DNA from: Agrobacterium tumefaciens
GTDB taxonomy: Bacteria > Pseudomonadota > Alphaproteobacteria > Rhizobiales > Rhizobiaceae
Assembly (NCBI GenBank): GCA_025559845.1
Contig: CP048470.1
Span: forward strand, 224,001-288,000
DNA length: 64,000 nucleotides
Direction: 5' to 3'
Shown: positions 36,271-44,610 of the stretch, in pieces
Layout of the letters: each line of letters begins with the position of its first letter
Position numbering within the stretch: the first letter of the stretch is position 1
Position numbers and translations under genes: made by a program
Notes under the pieces: model-generated
What the model saw: only the letters and a program-made list of their open reading frames with translations
What the model was told of the DNA's origin: nothing
The model's database searches: none

Positions 36271-37310
36271 AGTTCACGAACCCGCTGACGTCTGACGATC
36301 CAGATGAAGAACGGTGCACCGATGAAAGCCGTGACGATACCGACATCGAGTTCGGATGGCCGGGCGATGATGCGCCCGCCGACATCGGCAGCCAGAAGCA
36401 GGCATGCGCCGCCAAGGGCCGAAAACGGCAGCAGCCAGCGATGATCGACGCCAGCCAGCAGACGGCAAAGATGCGGTACGACAAGACCGACAAAACCGAT
36501 CGGCCCACAGATTGCTGTCGTCGCGCCACAAAGAAGGATCGCACCGAAAGAGGCGACACCACGCGCGAGCGCGACGTTTTCGCCGAGCCCCGCTGCAAGC
36601 TCATCACCGAGCGCGAGGGAATTGAGTTTTCTCGCTGATAGAAGGCTGATGGCAAAACCGATGAGGAGGAACGGCAAGACGGGAAGAATGCGATCGAGCG
36701 TTGCGCCGCCAACGCCACCAATTTGCCAGGCGCGTATTCCCCCGGCGATATCATTGCGGGGAAGAACGACGGCGATCACCAGCGAAGAAAATGCGACTGA
36801 GGTCGCGGCTCCAGCGAGTGCGAGTTTCAGCGGGGTTGCACCACCTCGCCCGAGCGAACCTATGACATAAACGAAAACCGCAGACGCCCCTGCCCCACAA
36901 ATGGCAACGAGAATGAAGGCATTGGCAGACGCGATATCAAACCATGCCACGGCCACGACGACGGCAAGCGAAGCGCCCATATTGACCCCGAGAATGCCGG
37001 GATCAGCAAGAGGATTGCGGGTCACGCCTTGCATGACAGCACCCGCCAGACCAAGGGCTGCGCCAGCAAGAAGGGCGAGTAAGGTTCTCGGCAATCTGGC
37101 CGCCACTGCTGCCTGGGCAACATTGTCGATCTGACCGCCAAGTGCAGCGAAGATATCGGCGAGCCCGACTGAACGCGTTCCGACGGATACGGAAAGCGCG
37201 CACATGACGAGAAGAAGGACTGCAACGGCCATCATGGCAGACCATCTGACCTTGCTCGACTGGACCGCGAACGGCTTACTCTCGTCCCGCCCCGTATTTG
37301 CAGAGATCAT
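36267..37310 (-). CDS. Ferric-siderophore ABC importer A, FecCD permease 1
   Basis: A 347-residue FecCD/BtuC-type permease. The motifs GAVMQGVTRNPLADPGILGVNMGAS and GPIGFVGLVVPHLCRLLAGVDHRWLLP are exact for the family. About ten hydrophobic segments are present. It overlaps the binding-protein gene upstream and the second permease gene downstream by four bases each, so the four genes are translated as a coupled set. Confidence 0.92.
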   Translation of the reverse strand: MISANTGRDESKPFAVQSSKVRWSAMMAVAVLLLVMCALSVSVGTRSVGLADIFAALGGQIDNVAQAAVAARLPRTLLALLAGAALGLAGAVMQGVTRNPLADPGILGVNMGASLAVVVAVAWFDIASANAFILVAICGAGASAVFVYVIGSLGRGGATPLKLALAGAATSVAFSSLVIAVVLPRNDIAGGIRAWQIGGVGGATLDRILPVLPFLLIGFAISLLSARKLNSLALGDELAAGLGENVALARGVASFGAILLCGATTAICGPIGFVGLVVPHLCRLLAGVDHRWLLPFSALGGACLLLAADVGGRIIARPSELDVGIVTAFIGAPFFIWIVRRQRVREL

Positions 37311-38317
37311 TGCGATTTCCCGGCAGATTTGGCCGCTGCCTTGGCAAGCAGGTCGGCATAGTCTTTCAGGACCCAGGAAATCGACAAAGGCGTCGGGTTT
37401 GATGCCGTCCCGAGCGGGTTTCGACCGAGCATGACAATGGAATCGTTTGTAACGGCAGGCATGCGCGACAACAGCGGATCGGCGCGCATGGCATCGAGCA
37501 ATGGCTGGCTGCCGTAGGTGACGACAATATCGACATCATCGAAGGCATCGACCCGTTCTGCACTGACACCTGCTGCAAACTGTCCGGGCTTTGTAGCGTC
37601 GACAACGCTTTTCGGTGATTTGAGGCCGAGGTCGGCGAAGAATTTCACACGGCTGTCATTGGCCGTATAGAAGTTGACGATGCTGAGATTGGTTGCATCA
37701 AGATGTGTGACGAACATCGCCTTTTTGCCCGCAAGTTGCGGATGCCCCGTTACGACGCTTGCGATTTCCTTTTCGATACGAGCAATCAGCGCTTCACCTT
37801 CCGCCTTCATGCCTAGCCCCGCACTATTGAGACGGATCATCTCACGCCAGTCGGTCGACCATGGTGCATCGGGGTAGGCGACTACAGGTGCAATCTGGCT
37901 CAGCGTATCGTAGTCGGACTGGCTAAGACCGGAATAGGCCGCAAGAATGACATCCGGTTGCGTTGCGGCCACCGCCTCGAAATCGATACCGTCTCCTTCA
38001 TCAAAGAGGACGGGCTTTTCGGCACTGAGCTCCTTGAGCTTTTCGGCGACCCAGGGGAGCAGGCCGTCTCCATCGTCATCCCCGAAATTTGCAGCCGCAA
38101 AACCGACGGGAACGATGCCCAGCGCCAATGGTACCTCGTGGTTGGCCCAGGCAACGGTCACCACGCGCTCCGGCTTTTTCGCGATTGTCGTGGTCCCCAA
38201 TGCGTGCTTGATCACAATCGGATAGGTCGTGCCTTCATCCGCCATTACGGGCGTCAATCCCGCATATGACAGGCAGATTGCGATCAAGGGCACAAGGCGG
38301 CGCAGCAAGCGGAACAT
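37307..38317 (-). CDS. Ferric-siderophore ABC importer A, periplasmic binding protein
   Basis: A 336-residue type III solute-binding protein (FepB/FecB class). A signal peptide ends at about residue 26 (...GLTPVMA). The mature part carries KKPERVVTVAWANHEVPLALGIVPVG and PDVILAAYSGLSQSDYDTLSQIAPVVAYPD, hallmarks of the family. The start at ATG 38317 was preferred to the TTG at 38353 because it gives a normal signal peptide; neither has a good ribosome binding site. It heads the operon and faces the TonB receptor gene across about 250 bases. Confidence 0.9.
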   Translation of the reverse strand: MFRLLRRLVPLIAICLSYAGLTPVMADEGTTYPIVIKHALGTTTIAKKPERVVTVAWANHEVPLALGIVPVGFAAANFGDDDGDGLLPWVAEKLKELSAEKPVLFDEGDGIDFEAVAATQPDVILAAYSGLSQSDYDTLSQIAPVVAYPDAPWSTDWREMIRLNSAGLGMKAEGEALIARIEKEIASVVTGHPQLAGKKAMFVTHLDATNLSIVNFYTANDSRVKFFADLGLKSPKSVVDATKPGQFAAGVSAERVDAFDDVDIVVTYGSQPLLDAMRADPLLSRMPAVTNDSIVMLGRNPLGTASNPTPLSISWVLKDYADLLAKAAAKSAGKSQ

Positions 38318-38572
38318 TGGTGGCACTCTCGAAACGTTAAAAGTGGACTTCAAGTCTCAGCTTAGCCCTTAGCCGTCAAGCGCGATGTGGTAGACGGCAC
38401 GGATCAGGCGTGAAGTTTCCGTGGTTTCCTACAAAGGAGACAAAATCTACAATACTGGATAAATAGGCTCAAGTTAGTAGCGCTACAGGGGCATATCTGA
38501 TCAGGTCACCTTCCGCAGGCAGGAGGCGTTCCAGGGAACCCTGACTATTTTATTCTGTTGGAAGTTGGACAT

Positions 38573-40762
38573 ATGAATATCGACAGATCAGGCAAACCTT
38601 CATTGAATGCGCTTATTCGCTCAAGGAGCATGGCGCTTCTCGGCTGCACAGCCCTTGCCGCCTTCGCACCCTCTCTCTCATTCGCTCAGGATGCCAGCCA
38701 GTCCACCTCTGGAACGACGCTCGCGCCGATCGTTGTTCGGGGTAACGGCGGCGCTGCAAAACTCGATACCAGCAACGACTCGAAATCGATCGTGGCGACG
38801 GAGACGACTGGCGTCGGCAAAATGGCGACCGATGTTCTCGTCGCACCTGCATCGGTATCGGTGATCACCTCGAAGGAAATCGAGGAGCGTGGTGCCGACA
38901 GCGTTGAAAAAGTCGTGCAGTACACTGCTGGCGTCGTAACCGACTTCTACGGCGGCGATGACCGTTTTGACTATGTGGATATTCGCGGCTTCACGCCGAA
39001 CACCTATCGCGATGGCCTGGTTGTCGGCAGAACGTTCGGCGGCACCAAAGAAGAGCCTTACGCCTTTGAGCGGATCGAAGTCTTGAAGGGCACGAGTTCG
39101 TCCGCCTTCGGTGCAGCTGAACCCGGCGGCTCGATCAACTATGTGACGAAGACACCAAAAAGCGGCCGTTTCGGTGAAGTCTATGGGACTACCGGTTCTT
39201 ACGCCCACAAGGAAGCCGGTTTCGACTTCGGTGACAACATCACCGCCGACGATACGCTCTCTTACCGCCTGACGGGCAAATTCCAGCGCGCTGACGCCGA
39301 GTACGATTACTCGAAGAATGACGAGAACTTCATCATGGGCGGCCTTACCTGGCGTCCATCCGACATGACGAGCCTGACTTTCGTCTACGACCATCTCGAC
39401 AAGCAGGGCGTTCCGGGTAGCGGCGGTCACCCGCTTGGAACAGACTTCGACCGTAGCGTGTTCTTCGGCGAGCCTGACTATTATTTCAACGACATCAACC
39501 GCAATACCTACAGCCTGATGTTCGATCATGATTTTGGCAACGGTTTGAGTTTCCGCTCGAACGCGCGCTATGCCAGGTCTGATCTTGACTTCGGAAGTGC
39601 CTATATCGCCAGCACCAGCACCAACGGTTCGAATACGGCCGGCCGCTACTTCTTTGGAAGCGACACCTCGACCGAGCAATTCGTGATCGATGCGAACCTG
39701 ATCTACGAGACGACGTTCGACAATATCGAAAGCCGGACGCTGGCAGGTGTCGATTACAATCATTTCCAGTCGCAGAACTACGGTCTCTATTACGGTCCGG
39801 CTGGTGTCTCCGGTGGCACGACGCCGCCGATCAACTGGGTCAATCCGGTCTATACGGGTGGCCCGGCGTCGCTTGCCGCGACCTCAGGTTCAAAGAGCGA
39901 CCAGAAGACCAACGCCGTCTATCTGCAGCAGGACCTGACGTTTGCGGACCGGTTGACTGTGAGCCTTGGGCTTCGCAACGACTGGCTGGATCTCAGCCAG
40001 ACGAACCTCTTTGCGCCCTACACGACACAGACAGCCGATCACAGCGAATTCACGACCCGTTTTGGCGCAAGCTACAAGATCACCGAGGAACTGGCCGCCT
40101 ATGCGAGCTACGCGGAATCCGCTGCACCACCGGCTGTCGGGATCAACCCGGCGACCGGCGGTCAGATTGAGCCGACGACCGGCAAGCAATACGAGGTCGG
40201 CGTCAAGTACCGCCCGGAAGCCTTCCCTGCCCTCTTCACCGCATCGGTCTATGATCTTTCGAAAGAAAACATCACCGTCTACGACCAGGTTACCTATATT
40301 CCTGCAACGGTGAAAAAGGTCAGGCACCGCGGTCTGGAACTCGAAGCAAAGGCAGAGCTGACAGATAACATCAATCTGATCGCAGCCTACAGCTATATCG
40401 ATTCCAAAATCGATGAACCGGGTGGCGTCAACGACGGCAACCGCCTGATGCGCGTTCCGAAGCATCTTGCTTCGATCTGGGGTACTTACACGCTCCAGGG
40501 CGAAGGCGCCCGTGGCGACATGACGTTCGGTGTCGGAGCACGGTATACGGACTCCTATTTCACCAACATCACCAACACGATCTCATCTGACAGCGCTGTG
40601 ATCTTTGATGCGGCCTTCACCTACAAGATCAAGGAGAACACGACGTTCCAGCTGAACGTCAACAACGTGTTCGATGAAAAGCACATGGCAAGCCGCGACG
40701 CCGGTGCGCTCTATTACAATCCTGGCCGTACCGTCTACGCGACGCTGCGCCAGACCTGGTAA
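38573..40762 (+). CDS. TonB-dependent siderophore receptor A
   Basis: A 729-residue outer-membrane receptor. A signal peptide of about 38 residues ends ...APSLSFA. The plug domain (about residues 85-200) shows VLVAPASVSVITSKEIEERGA, YVDIRGFTPNTYRDGL and IEVLKGTSSSAFGAAEPGGSINYVTK, the last being the siderophore-receptor class motif. A 22-strand barrel follows, ending in a terminal aromatic residue (ATLRQTW), as needed for outer-membrane insertion. It is divergent from its ABC importer operon and convergent with an AraC regulator gene. The start at 38573 has a GGA-rich leader; an upstream TTG is less likely. Confidence 0.93.
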   Translation: MNIDRSGKPSLNALIRSRSMALLGCTALAAFAPSLSFAQDASQSTSGTTLAPIVVRGNGGAAKLDTSNDSKSIVATETTGVGKMATDVLVAPASVSVITSKEIEERGADSVEKVVQYTAGVVTDFYGGDDRFDYVDIRGFTPNTYRDGLVVGRTFGGTKEEPYAFERIEVLKGTSSSAFGAAEPGGSINYVTKTPKSGRFGEVYGTTGSYAHKEAGFDFGDNITADDTLSYRLTGKFQRADAEYDYSKNDENFIMGGLTWRPSDMTSLTFVYDHLDKQGVPGSGGHPLGTDFDRSVFFGEPDYYFNDINRNTYSLMFDHDFGNGLSFRSNARYARSDLDFGSAYIASTSTNGSNTAGRYFFGSDTSTEQFVIDANLIYETTFDNIESRTLAGVDYNHFQSQNYGLYYGPAGVSGGTTPPINWVNPVYTGGPASLAATSGSKSDQKTNAVYLQQDLTFADRLTVSLGLRNDWLDLSQTNLFAPYTTQTADHSEFTTRFGASYKITEELAAYASYAESAAPPAVGINPATGGQIEPTTGKQYEVGVKYRPEAFPALFTASVYDLSKENITVYDQVTYIPATVKKVRHRGLELEAKAELTDNINLIAAYSYIDSKIDEPGGVNDGNRLMRVPKHLASIWGTYTLQGEGARGDMTFGVGARYTDSYFTNITNTISSDSAVIFDAAFTYKIKENTTFQLNVNNVFDEKHMASRDAGALYYNPGRTVYATLRQTW

Positions 40763-40768
40763 CGACGA

Positions 40769-40795
40769 CTTCCGGCTGGCCTGCTGCCGGCCGGA
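40769..40795 (+). terminator. Hairpin downstream of receptor A gene
   Basis: An imperfect stem of about nine bases begins a few bases after the receptor stop codon (TCCGGCTGG against CCGGCCGGA, one mismatch). A second perfect nine-base hairpin (CTGCCGCAT / ATGCGGCAG, 40819-40844) overlaps the 3' end of the convergent AraC gene. No T-run follows the first, so its strength as a terminator is uncertain. Confidence 0.4.
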
Positions 40796-40809
40796 CCGTA
40801 AAGCACTCT

Positions 40810-41685
40810 TCAGCCTGTCTGCCGCATGCGCCGCCATGCGGCAGGCGTGTCACCGACAACCTGGCGAAACGACTTGGTCAAATGAGCCTGGTCGGAAAAA
40901 CCGAGCTGGGCGGCGATGTCGGCGACAGCGAGGTCGCCATTGAGCAAAAGCTTCTGGGCGACATCGATCCGCTTTTCCAGTTGCCATTGCAGGGGCGTCT
41001 TGCCCGTGGTCTGCTTGAAGACATTTGAAAACCAGCTCTCCGATAGACCGACAATCGCGGCCATCTCGGCCACGCTCATGCGACCATCGCAGCGCCCGTC
41101 AAAACGGGCGTTCAGCTTGTTGATCTGTGCCTGTGTCAGCCTGCCACCGGAAGGGTCAGCCGTCTGGTCGGGGATCTCAAGAAGACCCGCAACAATGGAG
41201 CCGACAAGGCTTTCGGCATAGACGGCGTGTTTCGAGGGTTCGGACACCTCGTCGACCAGGAGGCCGGCGAGCGTCTCGATGGCTCCGAGGTCCTGGATTT
41301 CGACGGGCCGGCGCATAGCCGCCATCGCCGCGGATGATCCGACCGACGGCGACAGAAACCGCATCACCCGGTCCTTGTGCATGTGGAGATTGAGGTGCGA
41401 GAAACGATGGGTGGCACTGCTCGATGTCCACAGCGGAACACCCGCCGGAACGTAGACCGCACGTGACATCGGCCGGGAATTGCCCGGAAATTCGCTGTTC
41501 TGATTGGAGATCTGAACGCGCGAGGAGACATCATTGAAGAAGATCATGATGCGCGGATCGTCAGCGAGATAATAACCACTGGCGCCTGCCTGGCTTTCCG
41601 CCTGCCAGTAAGCGCTTACAAGACCGTCGAGGCACCGCCACTTGACGGGAGCCGTCAGGCGTATGCCCTCGGTGTGCCATGTCAT
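40810..41685 (-). CDS. AraC-family regulator next to receptor A
   Basis: A protein of about 291 residues. The C-terminal 100 residues hold two helix-turn-helix motifs (MSVAEMAAIVGLSESWFSNVFKQTTGKTPLQW and LAVADIAAQLGFSDQAHLTKSFRQVVGDTPAAW). The N-terminal half is a divergent ligand-binding domain. AraC proteins beside siderophore receptors (YbtA, PchR types) usually sense the ferric siderophore once it is inside and activate the receptor gene, so that is the likely role. The start is uncertain: ATG 41685 or a TTG at 41703, neither with a good ribosome binding site. Confidence 0.85.
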   Translation of the reverse strand: MTWHTEGIRLTAPVKWRCLDGLVSAYWQAESQAGASGYYLADDPRIMIFFNDVSSRVQISNQNSEFPGNSRPMSRAVYVPAGVPLWTSSSATHRFSHLNLHMHKDRVMRFLSPSVGSSAAMAAMRRPVEIQDLGAIETLAGLLVDEVSEPSKHAVYAESLVGSIVAGLLEIPDQTADPSGGRLTQAQINKLNARFDGRCDGRMSVAEMAAIVGLSESWFSNVFKQTTGKTPLQWQLEKRIDVAQKLLLNGDLAVADIAAQLGFSDQAHLTKSFRQVVGDTPAAWRRMRQTG

Positions 41686-41703
41686 GGAATGCCAAAAACT
41701 CAA

Positions 41704-42268
41704 TGTCTGTGTCCGCCCGCTTTTAGAACGACGATGGTGCTGAAATGGCGTTGCGATGATCCGGCCTTCAAATGCTTGCTGTCGTCAGCCGCAAATGAAG
41801 TTGCGATATCTCCGCTAAAAGGTGATGCCATAATATGAGTACTTTTATCATCTTACTCATCTGGAGCAAGATGGTAAAATCCTGAGACATGTTTCACACC
41901 GCATGGCACGAAGAGAGCCTTGAATGCGAGGCGCCTGGACGTTTCGATTCAAATTGCAGGTAATTTATCGGGCTATATGCCACACGGAGTCGGCAGTAAT
42001 GTTTGTCTGTCGCGTGTCCCCTGAAACAGGCAAGCGGCATTGAAGCCCGGCGCGCACAGGACGCGACGGGCTTCTTTTATAAAATGACGGGTAAAATATC
42101 GGCCGTCTCTGAGCCCATCAGTTCATCCGGCGTTCATTTTGGGGAATGCAAATTCCGCCCACCACACCGCCATATGTGGTTTCAAGAGGCCCGTATTTTT
42201 TCCCCCAGCCCGTACGGGCCTCTTGTTATGGCTTTTCGCGCCGACTGATCCAACAAACGCAAGGCCGT
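41704..42268. other. Intergenic region, 565 bases, with candidate operator and RNA structures
   Basis: No convincing protein gene is present; an open frame at 42003-42248 lacks a ribosome binding site and protein-like composition. A seven-base dyad ATGAGTA / TACTCAT (41835-41841, 41854-41860) lies upstream of the AraC gene and could be an operator. A CTATAT hexamer (41973-41978) matches the rhizobial -10 consensus but has no good -35 at the right distance. Three adjacent hairpins occupy 42143-42225 and are listed separately. Confidence 0.5.
42143..42225. ncRNA. Candidate structured small RNA, three consecutive hairpins
   Basis: Three hairpins follow one another: GGAAT-GCAA-ATTCC (42143-42156), ACCACA / TGTGGT with an eight-base loop (42161-42180), and a perfect 13-base stem CAAGAGGCCCGTA / TACGGGCCTCTTG (42183-42195 and 42213-42225) around a 17-base loop. 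The loop contains a T-run followed by a C-run. The last stem is far stronger than expected by chance. It could end a small RNA on the plus strand or terminate the Nudix transcript on the minus strand. The tail after it, TTATGGCTTTTC, is only partly T-rich. I do not recognise a named RNA family, and the strand is not settled. Confidence 0.4.
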
Positions 42269-42802
42269 TCAGCTATCCGGCTTGCTGTTTTTTCGGACCG
42301 GTTTGAAGTCGACGATCAATGATTTCAGCTCGATTTCTCGCACACGCCGCGCCGCCTCGACGGGAGAAACCCAGTCGATCCTTCGCTCGCCCCGTTCCTT
42401 GAACTTACCATCGACCTCGGTCACCTCGATCTGGAACACGTCGACGATGCAAGGCGTGACATCGCCATTGTCGAGCATTTTGAGGTAGGTATAGCGGCCA
42501 ACAGGTTTCTTTCTGGCCCGACCACGTACGCCCGCTTCTTCCCACGCCTCGATCTCGGCCGCCTCGTGTGGCTCCTTTCGCTTCATGGGCCAGCCCTTCG
42601 GGATGATCCATCGGCCACTGTCACGAGAGGTCACGAGAAGAATCTCGGCGTCCTTGCCGTTTGAGGCATAACGAAAACACAAGGCGGCATATTGCTGCTC
42701 GAATGCACCTCGAAACAGCTTGTCTGGAACCTGGGCAAGTTGCTGCAACAACGTCCGTGGTCTGGTTGGCGGGGCTTTACTGGCTTTTTTCGGACGCTTC
42801 AT
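42269..42802 (-). CDS. Nudix hydrolase (DIPP-like)
   Basis: A 177-residue Nudix-fold protein. The Nudix box region reads KGWPMKRKEPHEAAEIEAWEEAGV. The final EEAGV carries the metal-binding glutamates, but the box is degenerate: the first glutamate position is lysine and the arginine of REU is isoleucine. KGWP boxes of this kind occur in alphaproteobacterial proteins related to diphosphoinositol-polyphosphate or diadenosine-polyphosphate hydrolases. Nucleotide or polyphosphate-ester hydrolysis is likely, but the substrate is unknown. It stands alone on the minus strand, divergent from the phosphate transport pair. Being next to phosphate genes hints at phosphate metabolism, though this is only context. 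Confidence 0.8.
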   Translation of the reverse strand: MKRPKKASKAPPTRPRTLLQQLAQVPDKLFRGAFEQQYAALCFRYASNGKDAEILLVTSRDSGRWIIPKGWPMKRKEPHEAAEIEAWEEAGVRGRARKKPVGRYTYLKMLDNGDVTPCIVDVFQIEVTEVDGKFKERGERRIDWVSPVEAARRVREIELKSLIVDFKPVRKNSKPDS

Positions 42803-42854
42803 AACGGTTGATAGTGCTTATTTTCCGGGTTGCATCAACGGCCGGGCTGGTTTT

Positions 42855-42872
42855 ATGACAGTTTTATGACAA
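42855..42872 (-). promoter_or_regulatory. Pho box upstream of the DUF47-pit operon
   Basis: Read on the minus strand, TTGTCAT-AAAA-CTGTCAT is two direct heptamers four bases apart, an almost perfect match to the rhizobial PhoB box CTGTCAT-N4-CTGTCAT (one mismatch in 14 conserved positions). It ends 25 bases before the DUF47 start. In Sinorhizobium meliloti the orthologous orfA-pit operon is repressed by PhoB under phosphate starvation. The box lies close enough to the coding start to overlap the promoter, which fits repression. Confidence 0.8.
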
Positions 42873-42897
42873 GCAGCGCCAAAGAAGGCAAATTCGC

Positions 42898-43542
42898 ATG
42901 ATGAGCATATTCCGCAAGCTGATGCCGCGTGAAGACCGTTTCTTCGACATGTTCAACAAACATTCGGAAACCGTGGTCACCGCAGCACAGGCACTGGACC
43001 GCCTTTTGAGCGGCAAAAACGTCCAGGCAAACTGCGATCTGATCGTTACCCTGGAAGACCAGGCCGATGACATCACGCGCGACGTGCTCCTGGCCGTCCG
43101 CCGCAGTTTCATCACACCTTTCGACCGCGGCGACATCAAGGACCTGATCCAGTCGATGGATGACGCGATCGACATGATGCACAAGACCGTCAAGACAATC
43201 AGGCTGTTCGAGCAGACGAGCTTCGATCCCCTGATGCAGCAGATGGGACATGAGATCGTCAAGGCCGCAGGTCTGATCGCTGAAGCCATCCCGTTGCTTG
43301 AAAAGGTCGGCACGAATGCGCAGCGTCTTTCCTCGATCGCCGAGGAGATTACGCGCGTCGAAGGCCGTTCAGACGATCTGCACGACCAGGGCCTCAAGGA
43401 CCTGTTCAAGCGCCACGGCGCTGCGGGTGACGCAATGGCCTACATGATTGGTAGCGAAATCTATGGTGAGCTCGAAAAGGTCGTCGACCGGTTCGAAGAC
43501 GTCGCCAATGAAATCAGCGGCATTGTAATCGAGAACGTCTGA
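42898..43542 (+). CDS. DUF47/PhoU-like Pit accessory protein
   Basis: A 214-residue all-helical protein of the DUF47 (PhoU-like) family. EDRFFDMFNKHSETVV at the N-terminus and later RSFITPFDRGDIKDLIQSMDDAID are family features. These proteins accompany Pit phosphate transporters and are needed for, or tune, their activity at the membrane. In S. meliloti the equivalent gene is called orfA. Its stop codon overlaps the pit start by one base (TGATG). A Pho box precedes it. Confidence 0.92.
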   Translation: MMSIFRKLMPREDRFFDMFNKHSETVVTAAQALDRLLSGKNVQANCDLIVTLEDQADDITRDVLLAVRRSFITPFDRGDIKDLIQSMDDAIDMMHKTVKTIRLFEQTSFDPLMQQMGHEIVKAAGLIAEAIPLLEKVGTNAQRLSSIAEEITRVEGRSDDLHDQGLKDLFKRHGAAGDAMAYMIGSEIYGELEKVVDRFEDVANEISGIVIENV

Positions 43543-44546
43543 TGGATGTCTCCCTCGCCTTGCCGCTTCTGATCGGCCTTATCGGGATAGCGCTGTTTTT
43601 CGACTTCCTGAATGGCCTCCATGACGCGGCCAACTCCATCGCCACGATCGTCTCCACCCGTGTGTTGCGGCCGCAATACGCGGTTGCCTGGGCCGCATTC
43701 TTCAATTTCATCGCGTTCCTGTTTTTTGGTCTGCATGTGGCCGAGACTCTCGGAACTGGCATTATCGATCCCGCGATCGTCTCACCGTCAGTGATCTTTG
43801 CAGCATTGATGGGCGCGATTGTCTGGAACATTGTCACCTGGATTTTCGGCATTCCCTCGAGCTCTTCGCATGCACTGATTGGTGGCCTCGTCGGCGCCGG
43901 TCTTGCAAAGGTCGGCTTCAGCTCGATCGTCTTTTCCGGACTGCTCAAAACTGTCGGGGCGATTTTCATGTCGCCGGCCATCGGCTTTTTCCTGGCTCTG
44001 CTGCTCGTCCTTACCGTTTCCTGGCTCTTCGTTCGCCAGACACCTTTTGCTGTCGACCGCACGTTCCGCGTCATGCAGTTCATCTCTGCATCGCTTTATT
44101 CGCTTGGCCATGGTGGCAATGACGCGCAGAAAACCATGGGTATCATTGCCGTGTTGCTATTCAGCCAGGGACACCTTGGTGAAAGCTTCTACGTTCCGTT
44201 CTGGGTGGTTATTTCCTGCCAGTCGGCAATGGCGCTTGGCACGCTGTTCGGCGGCTGGCGCATCGTGCACACGATGGGATCGAAGATCACGCGCCTCAAC
44301 CCGATGCAGGGCTTTTGTGCCGAGACAGGCGGTGCCTTGACATTGTTTGGCGCAACCTGGCTCGGTATTCCCGTCTCGACGACCCACACGATCACAGGTG
44401 CGATCGTAGGCGTTGGTGCGGCGCGCCGTGTCTCTGCGGTACGCTGGGGCCTTGCGGGCAACATCGTGATTGCCTGGATTGTGACGATGCCTGCCGCAGC
44501 GCTGATATCGGCTTCTGTCTACTGGCTGACATCACTGTTCGGTTGA
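43542..44546 (+). CDS. pit: Low-affinity inorganic phosphate transporter Pit
   Basis: A 334-residue PiT-family permease (PHO4 superfamily) moving metal-phosphate with protons across the inner membrane. The duplicated PiT signature is visible as LNGLHDAANSIATIVSTRVL near residue 22 and LGHGGNDAQKTMGIIAVLL near residue 188. About ten hydrophobic segments are present, and the length matches rhizobial Pit. It is translationally coupled to the DUF47 gene. Expression should be high when phosphate is plentiful and fall when PhoB binds the upstream box. Confidence 0.94.
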   Translation: MDVSLALPLLIGLIGIALFFDFLNGLHDAANSIATIVSTRVLRPQYAVAWAAFFNFIAFLFFGLHVAETLGTGIIDPAIVSPSVIFAALMGAIVWNIVTWIFGIPSSSSHALIGGLVGAGLAKVGFSSIVFSGLLKTVGAIFMSPAIGFFLALLLVLTVSWLFVRQTPFAVDRTFRVMQFISASLYSLGHGGNDAQKTMGIIAVLLFSQGHLGESFYVPFWVVISCQSAMALGTLFGGWRIVHTMGSKITRLNPMQGFCAETGGALTLFGATWLGIPVSTTHTITGAIVGVGAARRVSAVRWGLAGNIVIAWIVTMPAAALISASVYWLTSLFG

Positions 44547-44574
44547 AACCTCACCCGATAAGTCATTGCCAATT

Positions 44575-44596
44575 CCCGGGCCAAAATTGGCCCGGG
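44575..44596 (+). terminator. Perfect palindromic hairpin after pit
   Basis: CCCGGGCCAA (44575-44584) pairs with TTGGCCCGGG (44587-44596) around AA, a perfect ten-base stem. It lies between the convergent ends of pit and the flavin monooxygenase gene, 28 bases after the pit stop codon. No T-run follows, so it may act with a termination factor or in both directions. Confidence 0.5.
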
Positions 44597-44610
44597 CACG
44601 TTGGAAAGCG

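Noticed and set aside
38542..38556. Possible RirA box before receptor A (TGA-N9-TCT)
   Set aside because: One base off the TGA-N9-TCA pattern, and several equally close near misses occur in the same gap by chance.
42003..42248. 81-codon open frame upstream of the Nudix gene end
   Set aside because: It runs through the hairpins at 42143-42225, lacks a ribosome binding site and looks non-coding.
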